NCBI RefSeq assembly: GCF_051020985.1
Contig: NC_134999.1
Location: 868,001-932,000, forward strand
Origin: Nomia melanderi
Taxonomy: Eukaryota > Arthropoda > Insecta > Hymenoptera > Halictidae
Direction: 5' to 3'
Length of the DNA: 64,000 bases
The position numbers and the translations under genes are program-made. The notes beneath the pieces were generated by a model, which searched no databases, was not told the origin of the DNA, and saw only the letters and a program-made list of their open reading frames with translations. Positions 38,795-49,099 of this stretch are shown piece by piece (position 1 is the first letter of the stretch; every line of letters starts with the position of its first letter).

Positions 38795-39985
38795 TGGTAA
38801 TTTGGATCGTTTCGCGGCGTTGCTTCTAATTTTCATCGAATGTCCGCAACAGTAAGAAATGCTTGCAAACACATTACTTACGCAGTGTTCCAAATATTTC
38901 TTTCATTTCCAACTTCGTATAACTCTGATCGTCATTGTTTAACCCTTGACGGAGCAATGCCGTCATATAAGCGGCATGGCATTTTCACTTACTGAGTCCA
39001 ATGCCGCGTATCTGGTGGCAAAAATCATTTTATTACTTTTATCACTGTTATTGTTGTAATATTCACAATTAATACGTTAAGTATTGTGCTAGGTCACTTC
39101 TCTGAATTTATTTCCGTTTGTTATCTATGTTACGGTACTTTTTGTCGGTAAGTAAACTTGAAATACTTCCGGTCCGTTAAGAGTCGATACATGGATGAAT
39201 TCGTCATAATACGAACTTTCATGTGATATGAAAAAATGTGTAGCATTTCATATAAAAAATCAATTGAAAAATATGACAAACTCTTGTTTCTTGAAAAATA
39301 TGACAAACATAAAAACCTGATAAACATTATTATGTTGACCATGAGAAACTGTACAACTTCTTTCTCTTCCATTTTTTTTTGTTATACCCCACAATGATGG
39401 CTAGTAATAACGTGAACACTTTTATACACACTTACGTACTTCTGAATTTTTTCCCCTATTGATCTCATTAGACGTAAGAAGAAAAATATGTTTTCAATAA
39501 AGGGCAATAGCCGAATAAGGAGGGGTAAAAATGTCCAGAAACCAAATCGACCTTCATTTATACCATTCATACAAAAATTCGAGAAAGTTGTAAATGCTGA
39601 TTTTTTATTGAAATTATCGGAGTAGCACTTTTATATTTTCATGGAATTATCGTCTTATTATGATTATTAAAGCTCCATTTTTTCATATTTTTTGGATTAG
39701 GAGAACGCACTTGAAAAAAATAAAAATCGATGTTATTATACATTACTGGCCGAATTATGCGTATTACCGTATACATATTTTTACAAATATTGAAATTTTA
39801 TATAGTTATTAATCTATAATTGTTCAGACTTTTTAAAAGGGTGTATTTTACTTAAAAATGTTATAAACCAGTATTTCATTGTTTTTCACAGAAGGGCAGT
39901 ATCATCATACCACAGCAGTTATTAAATAGCTATTATATGCAGTTTGAAACAGCTTTTTATGTAGTATATGAATTGGAGAGGATCG
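38795..39985. other. Non-coding stretch
   Basis: Near 38940 TTTAACCCTTGACGGAGC resembles the left end of TTAA-type miniature elements and is followed by doubled AATGCCG phrases, but no matching right end was found. The rest is AT-rich. Confidence 0.4.
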
Positions 39986-40168
39986 TTACATCTCACTCCA
40001 TCGCATTCTGTTTCGTCTGCTTTCTTGGTTATGCAGCTCAGTCAGTAACATCAACCGTTGTTCTATGACTATTGACGCGAGCATTCTGAACAGAAGAGTC
40101 CTCTTGCCCTTGTGACTTTTTAGCTTGTGGGGTTGACTCAGAACGCGAGAGTCACACTGTAACTAAGA
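39986..40168 (+). repeat. Dispersed repeat, single arm related to the 58.8 kb foldback
   Basis: It matches 58816-58975 in the same orientation: a CATCTCACT start, then TTTGTTTCGT-like, then GACT...TTTTTAG and GGGTTGACTCAG, followed by the CGNNAGAGT motif. It has no inverted partner nearby, so it is half of a foldback or a deleted copy. Confidence 0.62.
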
Positions 40169-40333
40169 GTGCACAAATATCAAAAGTAAGATGTAAACGA
40201 TCTTTTCCAATTCATATACACTCTATATGCATATTGTATGGAAATGTATATACAATATAATTTGCTGTGACCGACCAGAAGAAAATTCAAGTAGGAATAA
40301 TAACACTTTCTTTAAAAATATATAAGAATATTG

Positions 40334-40723
40334 TGGGATTGGAGGGTTTTGGCGAGAACAAGCACAGGTGTATTCGTATTTTTATTTAAATGGTCTATAA
40401 CTGACTAGAATTAAACTAAACTGTGTATCTTAATCTATCCTACGCAATACTACGCTTTCCACGCTGGTCTACTCTGGCCTACTACTCTAGACTCTCCAAC
40501 TACACTTTTCCACGCTAGGCTACACTGTCCTGCACCACTCAACTCGCGAAAATACACTATCCTAAAAAAGGCCTTACAATCATCTTAAACACTAAACCCG
40601 TCAACACGGGGCATGATTCTGGAGGCCATCATCGGCCGCCTGCGAACCATCTGAGTTCAAGTGGCCTGGTCGTAACGGTCCGAGTGTACATACGGTATTC
40701 GGCCTTACGCGTCGCACGCCACA
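40334..40723 (-). mobile_element. Probable solo LTR, 390 bp
   Basis: On the minus strand it starts TGTGGCGTGCG and ends CTCCAATCCCA, and direct repeats of ATATTG (40328-40333 and 40724-40729) flank it. An AAATAAAA polyadenylation-type signal lies about 60 bases before the minus-strand end, as expected for R/U5 of an LTR. It is CG-richer than the flanks with no open frame. The 6-base duplication (7 if one end is shifted) is longer than the usual 4 to 5, so the exact ends are uncertain. Confidence 0.5.
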
Positions 40724-41156
40724 ATATTGACGTAACTCTTTAACTGCTTTTGAGATTAAAGAAACTTGTGTAATTATACGGTTATGAATAATCGGTGTTG
40801 TCTTGAGTTTTTTTCTGGAACTTCAAACCTTTGTGTCGCAGGCGCATTCCTTTAATTTCCGAGGTAAAGACAAGAAACTTTCTTAACTCTACTATTGCAA
40901 GAAAATATCACTATAAGCAGGAAGTTTCTTTCTAAACTAAAGTCAATAGTTTCAGTAAGAAACGTAAATAATAACTATGTAACTACATAGATATATTATA
41001 CATGAGCGTGTCTGTGACATAGCCCCAAGCATAGTGGCACGATGTCAACCGTGTTTTACGTTCTCTCTTTTAAAAATGTTTAAACACTTACAGTCAATTA
41101 CGGTAGTTTTGTAAGTATTTCGTATAATATACAGAAATAAGTTTCACTTAAATATT

Positions 41157-41372
41157 AAAAGGGGCGGAGCACCTCTCCCACCCACGCTATTATTTTATAA
41201 TTCATAAAAGTTCTCTCGGTTCGAATGCGACGGCTTTTTTTACGAAAACTAAAAAGTTTAAGATTTTTGGAAGTTGTTTTTCCAATTTGAAATTAAATGG
41301 GTTTTATGAAAGCGTGGGATTTTTGGGAATTATAAAGTAATAGCGTGGGTGGGGGAGAAGCTGATTTCCCTA
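41157..41372. repeat. Inverted repeat element, arms about 45 bp
   Basis: 41157-41203 and 41328-41372 are inverted copies sharing CTCNCCCACCCACGCTATTA and TTATAATTC. The spacer is about 125 bases. The GC-rich arm tips in AT-rich DNA stand out. It may be a miniature inverted-repeat transposon. No target duplication was defined. Confidence 0.7.
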
Positions 41373-41499
41373 CCCTTACATCCTCACCCCGGGAAGACTA
41401 ATCCTATTAATATCAGTTTGTATTATCTCAGAGAAACTTGTTTCTACATATACGAAATAAGGTACGAAATGCCTGATACTAAGGATATAAATGGCTAAA

Positions 41500-42112
41500 G
41501 CGTCGCACAGTAGCCGATTTGTCTGTTTTAGCTGCCAATTGAAAACATACACACATTGAATTTTTTCGACGAAATATGGTTATATACTTTATATCTTAAG
41601 GTATGATATAAGTTTATAAATATTAACTATACGAGCATATGCGGCTGCGCCTGGAAGTTCAAACGCTTCATGTTGCGCTTTAAAGAAAATTCTCTAAAAA
41701 TAAAAAAGTCAAACATGAGCAAAATATTTTTTAGGCATAATAAACACAACCTTTGCCGAGTATGATAGTGTTATGACAAAATTATTCGCGAAGTATTACA
41801 ATTGTAACAAGTCCGATTGATTGCAAATTACGCATAAAAATAAATAATAACACAAAGATACATAATAGATGAATCACGCAGTATAAAAAATATAGTATAT
41901 ATTTACCTGAGAAACTCTCATTCTGGAAAAAACTCCCAACTTTTAACAAAGAACATGAGTTTATGAGTGCACGAATAGAAAAAAAACAATTGGTACCTTA
42001 TTCCTCACATATGCAACTATATCAGGGAGGAAAAGATTTACAGTTTAGGTGAAATTTTTGAAATTGACTTTTCGCCGCCTAAAACGACCAAATCGGCCAC
42101 TGTGCCACGTCT
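41500..42112. mobile_element. Non-autonomous DNA element with about 50-bp inverted ends
   Basis: 41501-41551 and 42062-42111 are inverted copies: CACAGTRGCCGATTTG, then GTTTTAG, then GCNGCSAATTGAAAA-like. The interior, about 510 bp, is AT-rich without coding capacity. The CAGTGGC-type end recalls hAT termini, but I could not find a matching 8-bp target duplication, so the superfamily is open. Confidence 0.58.
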
Positions 42113-43790
42113 GTATATGTAAGTATATAATTCCATGTAGTGGTAACGAAAGCTTTTCAATACACTTTAAGGCGTCAAAATCAGAGCTGCTTCCATATCC
42201 TATATATTAAGGGTGGATCGAGGTGAATAGGATCACAGGGCCAATCGGATAGAAATAAGAATATTGGTCATATTTGTTACGATGTTATAGACATAAGTAT
42301 GCTTCCGTCCATATTATTATTATTTCATACGCCTTCCCTACACTTAATCCAATACATTCTTAATTATTTCAAACCGTTGTTTGCTACCCGCACGTGTTAA
42401 AGTCGAAGCGAACACAACGAACTTGTAGTAAATCTAAAATACCTTATTCGGAATTTCACATTTAAAATGGCGAGCTGAACTTGGACATTCAAATGTGTTA
42501 ATTATTGTTAGTCTCTAAGGTGTCTAAATTCAGTATTTAGTGTACTTTAGATTATTATATTGTATGGTGTTCATTTATTGTATTCACTTTTAAATTCTTA
42601 GAAACTTGACTATTTGGATCAAACTGTCAGGTGTGAATTGGATCACTGATTTCCGATATTTTTCTGTTTATCATTATAAGTATCGTGATTATGTGAAAAC
42701 ATTCAAATCAGCGATCACGGAGCCCAAAAATAATGAAAGGCAGAATAATAAGAGTTAACTTCAACGGACTGACCATACGTCGAGCTCCGATTTACTTGTC
42801 GAATAATTGGAAAACCAATTTTACATTTGACATCACTTGTCAATAAAATGATATTTCTTGAACAACAATAAAAAAAGTTACAGATTAGGCCAAAGGACAC
42901 TATAATAGGACACTATAAAATAAAGATGAATTAATAACATAAATACATGGTTTCCAGAGAATAATATTGCATTCATTGCAATGAAAAATTTATCCATCTA
43001 CCTTCAAAAGATTGAGTTCAATACAATCTTTGCGATTGATCATGCCATGAAGGGTTAACAAGAAATACCAAATTTTTTATGTCATAGAGCAAGGTATATA
43101 CAAAAACCCCATGTTTTCATTAAATTGGTTTAATATAATGTAAAAATAAAGAAAATAATTAAAATATTTGTGTATTATATAGTAAAAAATAATGAATAAT
43201 AATATTTAATAATAATTATTATATAATATACAATAATAATAATATTAATAATCAAATAATATTTGCAAGAAATATGTCAATAATTGATTTTATTGTCATT
43301 GCATTATACAATTTCGAATTCAACAAAAAATGTTTTAAAAAAATAGAATTTCTTTTTACTTTTCCTGAATTATCGGCGAAAAACTAAAAGTTAGAACTTA
43401 GAATTAACATACTTTTTCATATATTTCTCATTAATAGACATTCAGTTTAAATGATATAGTAAATATAATATAACTTAATATTCCTAGGGTGAATCGGGTA
43501 TTTCTAACTTTTCAGTTTTTTGCTTATAAACCGAAGATGTTTAAGTTTTTCAAAAATTCTGTTTGCTGATATCGAAGCTGAATGTTTATTCATGAAAAAT
43601 GTAAGAGAAACTGCGTCAATTATAAGTTGTGTTCTTTGTGATCTGAAAATTTATTAAATTATAAGTATTGTAGGGTTAACTCGTGTTTTCAGAATGTTGT
43701 TAGGAATAATCAAATGAATTAATACAATATTAATATTTAATAAAACTACAAAATAACTATATGTACAGTCAGATGAAAAGAAGTTTTAAA
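42113..43790. other. AT-rich non-coding stretch
   Basis: 43190-43262 is nearly pure AAT/ATT-type low complexity. No gene was recognised. Confidence 0.5.
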
Positions 43791-43794
43791 GTAT

Positions 43795-44021
43795 TTTCGA
43801 ATGCGTTAAGAATCTCGGCGGACCTTACGGGTCGGTAAAGCTTATGTGTTTACGACAGTACATAGTGCCATTGCTCATCGGCGACGAAATGCTAGCAGAT
43901 CGTGCCTAATTACGGCTATGATGCATCAATAGGCGAAAATGGCCTCCGCAAATCTACCGCTCGATTTTGCCCCGGTCGTACATAAATAATAACTAACCTC
44001 CCAAAAAAAAAAAGAAAAAAA
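43795..44021 (+). repeat. Poly(A)-ended segment, possible 3' end of a retroelement
   Basis: A CG-richer block (43810-43980) runs into AACCTCCC and then an A-rich tail of 19 bases (44003-44021, one G). This is the form of a retroposed 3' end on the plus strand, inserted where the minus-strand LINE ORF2 relic stops. Target duplications were not clear and the family is not recognised. Confidence 0.4.
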
Positions 44022-44099
44022 TGTCTGCGGCATATTCGAGCATCTGTCGTTTGGGACTAATATTTTTGTGATTTTTCATTAAATGATTTGCTAAATTTT

Positions 44100-44275
44100 C
44101 ATAAACAAAGGAAACATTGTACAATACGAAGACATTTTTTTTATTTTTCCTGAATTATGATTCTTAAAATTTGTTTTTTGTAAGCATAGCATTTGTAGTC
44201 GGAGGTCGCTAATCAACAGTCAAAGGTGTTCGACTCGGTTGTAAAATCCGTTTAGATTACAGTGAATAATTTGGA
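44100..44275 (-). pseudogene. LINE ORF2 N-terminus: AP-endonuclease fragment
   Basis: Just downstream of the ORF1 stop on the minus strand, in another frame, a short block reads IIHCNLNGFYNRVEHL, then LLISDLRLQMLCLQKTNFKN. This is the opening of the jockey-type apurinic endonuclease: the W-N-x-N-G strand (Trp is Cys here) and the LQET motif whose catalytic Glu is replaced by Lys. One internal stop follows HL. The match ends near 44114, where an A-tailed plus-strand element begins. Confidence 0.8.
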
Positions 44276-45137
44276 GCGGAAGGTTATGTATGTAGTTTGT
44301 TATGTTTAATGTCGTTTGAGATGGGATATGAGTCTAGAGAAGATGTTAAAGAGTCTTTGAAGAGAACAGACTGCAAGGAGACCAGTGATAACAGGCCAGA
44401 ATGTAATTTTTTGGTTAAACGATGTAGACAATTTTTCATACTGTGGTTTTGTATTAGGGGACGAATTTTATCGAGTATACCAATCAAGGTTGTTGGATCA
44501 GAAGTGTGCTTCTTAACGATATTATTTGGATTCTCTGTGCCAATCGCAAGACTTTTGAGTTGACTGTAATTCAGGATAGAATTGAATGAATGGTTTTCTA
44601 AAACTGATTTAGGTGATTTTAATACGTCCTCCATGTGTTCGATGATTCCACATAACTAATGAGTGGTTACGTGTAGCTTTCTTTCTCGTATTGAAAGTTT
44701 TGAATGAGTCGAATATACAATATGTTGTTGTTTAGTTCGATGATTAAAGTATTTTTAATCGACTGGTTCTTTCAGGAAGCCGATAACGGTCTTTTTTTAC
44801 GAGAATCTGAAAGTTTGGTAGATCTTAAATTGAATTAACCGAAATTGTGAAGTCTTATTATTTAATGAGTTTATTTTAGGTGGCTGTATTAGGGTATTGC
44901 ATTTGTTTACAATGTGGCAGTCATATTTGCATAGAAATAGAAACTAAGTGACTTTATCAGTACTAACAAATATCTTGTATCGAGTATTGTCGTGCGTGAC
45001 AACGAATATTTCAGGTATTTTTTGTACATCGTCAAGGTTGGTGTAGATTTGTCTTCGGAAGTTCATTATTACATGCGAAAAGTTGGCATCCTATATTTAG
45101 GTCCGGAGAAATGAGAATTTGGAAATCAATTTGATAT

Positions 45138-45394
45138 TGTGGCGGCAGTTCTAGTCCTCCGCCAACAGAGAGCCAATACGCCTAATCCTTTCCCGCTCCT
45201 AGTCAATTCCACGTCACAATTTATATACAAGTATCCGTTAAACTTCTTCCACCTGTCCCGGCGTGTAAGACACGGATCTACCAGGTTGCCTTACTGATGA
45301 ATCCACTGGTAGACCCCGGACGAAACGCCTCAATCGCCCTCTCTCCCAAACTTTCTCGAGTTCCATCCTTTACAGTAAATCGTAGGTCGCTTCA
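45138..45394 (+). mobile_element. Solo LTR, 257 bp, carrying a hammerhead-like motif
   Basis: It starts TGTGGCGGCAG and ends GGTCGCTTCA, within a 4-bp duplication. It is CG-rich with no open frame, and no AATAAA signal on the plus strand. A TTTATATAC box lies at about 45219. Its orientation is taken from the TGTGGCG start shared with other LTR-like pieces in the window and from the strand of the ribozyme motif. No internal region or second LTR is nearby, so it is solo. The short, non-coding, ribozyme-bearing LTR recalls plant retrozymes rather than standard Ty3 LTRs. Confidence 0.8.
45260..45329 (+). ncRNA. Type III hammerhead ribozyme, probably inactive copy
   Basis: The order is as follows. 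Helix III 5' strand GGCG (45260-45263) and T45264, then the cleavage-site base G45265. Helix I TAAG (45266-45269) pairs with CTTA (45290-45293), extended by C45271-G45288. The core strand CTGATGA is 45294-45300. Helix II TCC (45302-45304) pairs with GGA (45318-45320). The core strand GAAA is 45322-45325, and helix III 3' strand CGCC 45326-45329. Loop I TCTACCAG (45277-45284) is perfectly complementary to loop II CTGGTAGA (45306-45313), as in loop-loop kissing contacts. Two departures stand out: the cleavage-site base is G, where A, C or U is needed, and A45301 faces C45321 where G-C is usual. Open ends at helix III make it type III. Confidence 0.72.
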
Positions 45395-46130
45395 ATATTA
45401 TGATCCATTAAATATTTTTCAATGTAATCGTCGACGATGGCACGAGAAATGTTAGATAGAACAATTCTTTGTGAATGATTCAGTAGTGGTCTGCCTGCAA
45501 TGTTCAAGTTATCGATGAGCAGAGTTTTATAGTTGGTTACGATGTTTGTGGCAGTGGTTATGCTGTCCTATATATAAAGGAATATTATCTTATGACTTTT
45601 TAACGATTTACTCGCTATTACCAATGATTATATTCCTTCATAGTAGTCCCATATATATGGATTCAGTATTATTGCTTGTTCCTTATCCTTGGAAATGCAT
45701 TGTTGTCTCATAGAGCGTAATATTTCGTAGAATGAGCAACAGACGAATTCGGTAATGTATGGTTCGGTAAGCTGTTTGAATCCATGGTTAGTCTTCTGTG
45801 TACAGACATTACACCTGTACGGTCATACACTTGTGGCTAGATTGTTTTAGTAAATCGAAACCGCGATGACCAGTGTACTCGACGACAAATTAATGTCGTG
45901 AGGACTAGTGAGGAATTGGTCGTATGATGGTGAAAATAATCACAATACTACAGTAGTTAGTTTGTATATCTTTGAATGTGGTTGGCACGATATTTTCAGA
46001 GTAATTGAGATTTCCAGGAAGCTCTAGCTTTCTCAAAGGCATGTAACCGTTCGGAGAAGGATTTGCTACTATAAAAATTTTGATACAGATAGAATAGCAC
46101 ACTTTTGTTGGTGAAATTAGGAGTAACAAA

Positions 46131-46857
46131 AGTCCGACTCTGCTTGATAGATTTTCTCAGCTACCGATCGCTCTGGTCGTCGCGCGTGGCCGTCGGATAG
46201 CCAGCTGTTTTCAAAATCCTAACGGTCGTAGGGAATAAACTTAGAAGACCATCGGACATGTCGAAATTATTCACTTCACCGGATTCTGCAGCGACGTTCA
46301 ACAGTTGCTTACCAAATTTTTATCGGACACTTTCGGGAAATTTTAGTTTTTTTATTGCAACCTAGTGGGCCTTCCGATTTATTGCTACAATGGTTGTTCG
46401 GCGCGTTAGGCGAACGTACAACGTCTGTGACTCACCCAGTTCAAACGAAATATCTTTGAGGTAATATGACACAATATGTACTTTAACACAATGGCAAGAT
46501 AGACAGAGTAATAATATTATTATGATGACTTCCTGAGAGGTGGTAAACACGTCTGAACGGTTCGACTGTTGGAGTGAGACTGTATCCAATATTAAATAAT
46601 TTAATGTCAGTGTATGACACGCGTTAAGGTTTTTAGCTACTTAATGGAGTGCCAGAGTAAGTAAATACGTAAACTTACATGTATAGTTACATATCTATAT
46701 AATACGTAGAAATTATTCTGCAACATCTCGAGAACATAAATTCAATGCTGAATAAAAGTAACAAAAACCTGACTTAAAATCGCTTAATCCAGAATCTTTT
46801 CAATATACATTTATGGTTATTTTCTTTTTAATGCTGTAGGATTTTTCCCAGTGTAAA
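46131..46857. other. Unassigned stretch upstream of the LINE relic
   Basis: Minus-strand frames here (46362-46589 with a hydrophobic N-terminal stretch; 46300-46150 with SDGLLSLFP) look somewhat coding-like and may be LINE 5' sequence, but no motif confirms this. Confidence 0.3.
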
Positions 46858-47282
46858 AGTGTGTCAGAGCAAATGTTTAACATGGGTATCATAGATTAAA
46901 TAATCGGTGCAGGTGATTGCGTGGAAAACCTTGGGCGTGAACGAAGAATGTTCGGGATTAAGCCAACGGTTCTGAACGCATGAATCTCTGCATTGCCAAG
47001 GGTTTCAGTGCGATATTGGGTGACGAAGGAAAGCATGCGAGCGAGCGCTCGCGCGTGTTTGCGCGTGTGAGAGCCGAGGGAAGAGAAAAAGAAGAGTGAG
47101 ACTGATAGAGAGCACGAGGCCTATAAGGGTGGCGCATAAAATTGAGGAAGAGCACTTTGTGCGTGAACATCCTGTGAGAGTCAGCGAGTCGAATTGTTAC
47201 AGTTTTCACTTCTACTTTTCTTAATAAATTCTATCATTGTTAAATCTGGGAGTTTCGTGTTTGATACCCCTTCATCATGGCA
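46858..47282 (+). mobile_element. LTR-like segment, ends not defined
   Basis: CG-rich sequence with GCGAGCG/GCGCGTG runs is followed by a TATAA-type box (CCTATAAGGG, about 47120) and an AATAAA signal at about 47222, then a 50-base tail ending near CCCCTTCATCA. U3-TATA-R-AATAAA-U5 is the order found in LTRs. I could not find matching ends or a duplication. It could instead be a promoter region or a gene's 3' end. Confidence 0.3.
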
Positions 47283-47701
47283 CCACTTTGGATTCACCTA
47301 AAAATAATCCCTACAATACCTTGTCTAAAATCCTCATAGATACGAAATATATTGATTCTGGCAAATATTGTATCAAAATACATTTCGTATTTGGTTTTAT
47401 TGGACTGACATTATCACCTTTACTTTACAGGTGTAAATCCAGTGCTATTATACGTGCGATTGTCTCTATTGTTTCATCCTTGTAGCATTTAGACGTAAAA
47501 TCTTCTGTCTATTATTGTGTGATGTTTGTTTTGACAATCGGTATTGCACTCGTATATTTTCCACTGTATTTAGAAGTTGAATATCACGAAACCATTATTA
47601 GTTTATAATACATATTAACAGGAATATTGGTATACATTATGTGTATTTTTGGCATTCGCGGACCACCCAGTTTGTCAAGAAAATTCGGGCGAGGTCGAGC
47701 G

Positions 47702-47916
47702 GGCCTTCGTGGCGCTGTAACACTCCGGCAGCGCGAGGTCGTTCGGGCGGACTATTTACTTATGATGTCATCGGACAGTTGATGGTGGCGGCGTAGCTAT
47801 TACACAGCGGAGAGAGCATGTGTTATTTGTGTATATATAACATATAGTCATGACATATAATTTACCTGTTGGTCTTGGGCTGCCCGAACGATTTATTTGT
47901 AGCGCCACAGGCATTT
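47702..47916. repeat. CG-rich imperfect inverted repeat
   Basis: GTGGCGCTGTAA and TCGTTCGGGC on the left (47710-47749) are matched, inverted, by GCCCGAACGA and TGTAGCGCCAC on the right (47881-47908). A gap of about 18 bases lies in one arm. The spacer is AT-rich. The origin is not known; it may be a foldback element. Confidence 0.5.
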
Positions 47917-48820
47917 TCTTATAACACGGTCAAACATTTTACATTATGCAAGTTGAAGTTGTTCTACAGTTTACATTATTCAGTTAAAATTCATGTTGGC
48001 AACATTGTTGCATCCGAAAAAATTCAGTTAACTAGAAAACAGAAAAGTTGTGTTTTATTAATTATAATTTAAAATAAAGCAATTTTTCATACATTCCATT
48101 TTGAAAGGTCGATTGCTATGTAAAATTTAATATTATCATGTAATTTATCGCTGATAAAGTTAAAGACAATTAAAAAGAGAACTGTAATATAAACAACTTT
48201 AATTAACCGGCACCCAAAAATCTTTCGACTAGATAGAAATAAAATCCCAACGCTAACTGCCACTTAAATGTTTATGATTTTGGTCATTTTTAGCATTTCG
48301 AAATTTCCTTTTAACTATGTATTTTTTCAACGTTATAGGAAGTGAAAAATCTAAAAACATCATCTACGCTAAGATCATATAATTTCTGTCCTTTCAAACA
48401 TTTTCTCCGTTTTAAATTTACACTATCCACTAAAGAAATTTTGACTCCTGGCAACCGTGTTTTTAAAAAACCCTGTTCTCAAATGAGTTAAAGTGGCAAA
48501 CAAAAGTTATTTTCTTGAAATGGTCAACGGTTATGATATTTGAAAACCTCGACCTTATTTAATATCATCATATAAACGATTTAAAGTCACCAAAGTCAGG
48601 TTTCATAGTAACCAATAAATATTCCAAGGGATGCATCCAACAACAAATACGCACACTGTAATTATTGTGCGGTTTGTCATAAAGCATCTGTTGGGCAAGC
48701 AATGCAGTATTTCAAATTAGGTACATATATGTTTTGACGAATGAGATAGGAGTGCGGCAGATTAGGATATTTTGCATCACTAATGTGTGTACGTTACTAT
48801 ACTTGTAATTGTCCCCTCAG

Positions 48821-49000
48821 GTACTGCATTCCCATGCAGTATTGGAATCAGCGACCCCGATGTACCCTTGATGGTCCACCCGTACCGCGAGATTACTCGA
48901 GTGGAAGTACAGCTGTAGTACATGTACGCGAAGAAGGGAAGTTCTAAAACAATAACACGGATGGCTGGTGAAATGTTCCATGAGAGATTAATTTCCGGCA
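48821..49000 (+). other. Coding-like patch behind a good acceptor site
   Basis: A strong 3' splice site (TGTCCCCTCAG, ending 48820) is followed by CG-richer DNA that is open in two plus frames, for 41 and 31 codons, and in one long minus frame (49007-48780). One plus frame contains DGPPVPRDYSSGS, the other DPDVPLMVHPYREITRVEVQ. No frame continues to a clear donor and I recognise no family. It may be a decayed exon or an old repeat. Confidence 0.3.
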
Positions 49001-49099
49001 TCTTCAAGGTCTAGAATTGAAGGGCATTTAATTCCCTTCAGTCTGCCCAGTCCGTGATGAAGTTGGATCATCGCGGTAGCAGTTGGTAAGCTTAAATCG

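Larger units (their letters stand above)
45134..45398 (+). repeat. 4-bp target site duplication ATAT flanking the solo LTR
   Basis: ATAT at 45134-45137 and 45395-45398 lie directly outside the TG...CA ends. Removing the LTR and one ATAT leaves the LINE ORF1 frame unbroken across the junction (DHN followed by IKLIS), which independently confirms the boundaries. Some Ty3-type elements are known to insert at ATAT. Confidence 0.85.
44284..46130 (-). pseudogene. Jockey-type LINE ORF1 (Gag-like) relic, split by an LTR
   Basis: Minus-strand blocks read in ORF1 order. At 45560-45395, GRPLLNHSQRIVLSNIS is the start of the RNA-binding region. At 45133-44890 come SFLRT, ANFSHVIMNFRRQIY and YKIFVSTDKVT, then a CCHC-type knuckle with spacing C-x4-H-x4-C; its first Cys is lost to a stop and Gly is Cys. 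At 44760-44287 a C-terminal helical part contains LIQNHSMKNCLHRL. The 45905-46129 block (NGYMPLRKLELPG) is probably the N-terminal part, less certainly. Several in-frame stops and frame changes are present. ORF1 proteins of this clade bind LINE RNA and act with the ORF2 product that begins next door. A solo LTR (45138-45394) interrupts the frame. Confidence 0.82.

Noticed and set aside
41210..41235. GGTTCGAAT, resembling a tRNA T-loop
   Set aside because: No acceptor, D or anticodon stem can be formed around it; it lies in the spacer of an inverted repeat.
42213..42650. Two GGATC...GGTG...GGATCAC phrases 400 bases apart
   Set aside because: Similarity is limited to about 25 loosely matching bases and no element boundary is visible.
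46362..46589. Minus frame with a signal-peptide-like start, considered as a viral glycoprotein
   Set aside because: The downstream blocks proved to be LINE ORF1 and endonuclease, and no glycoprotein motif is present.
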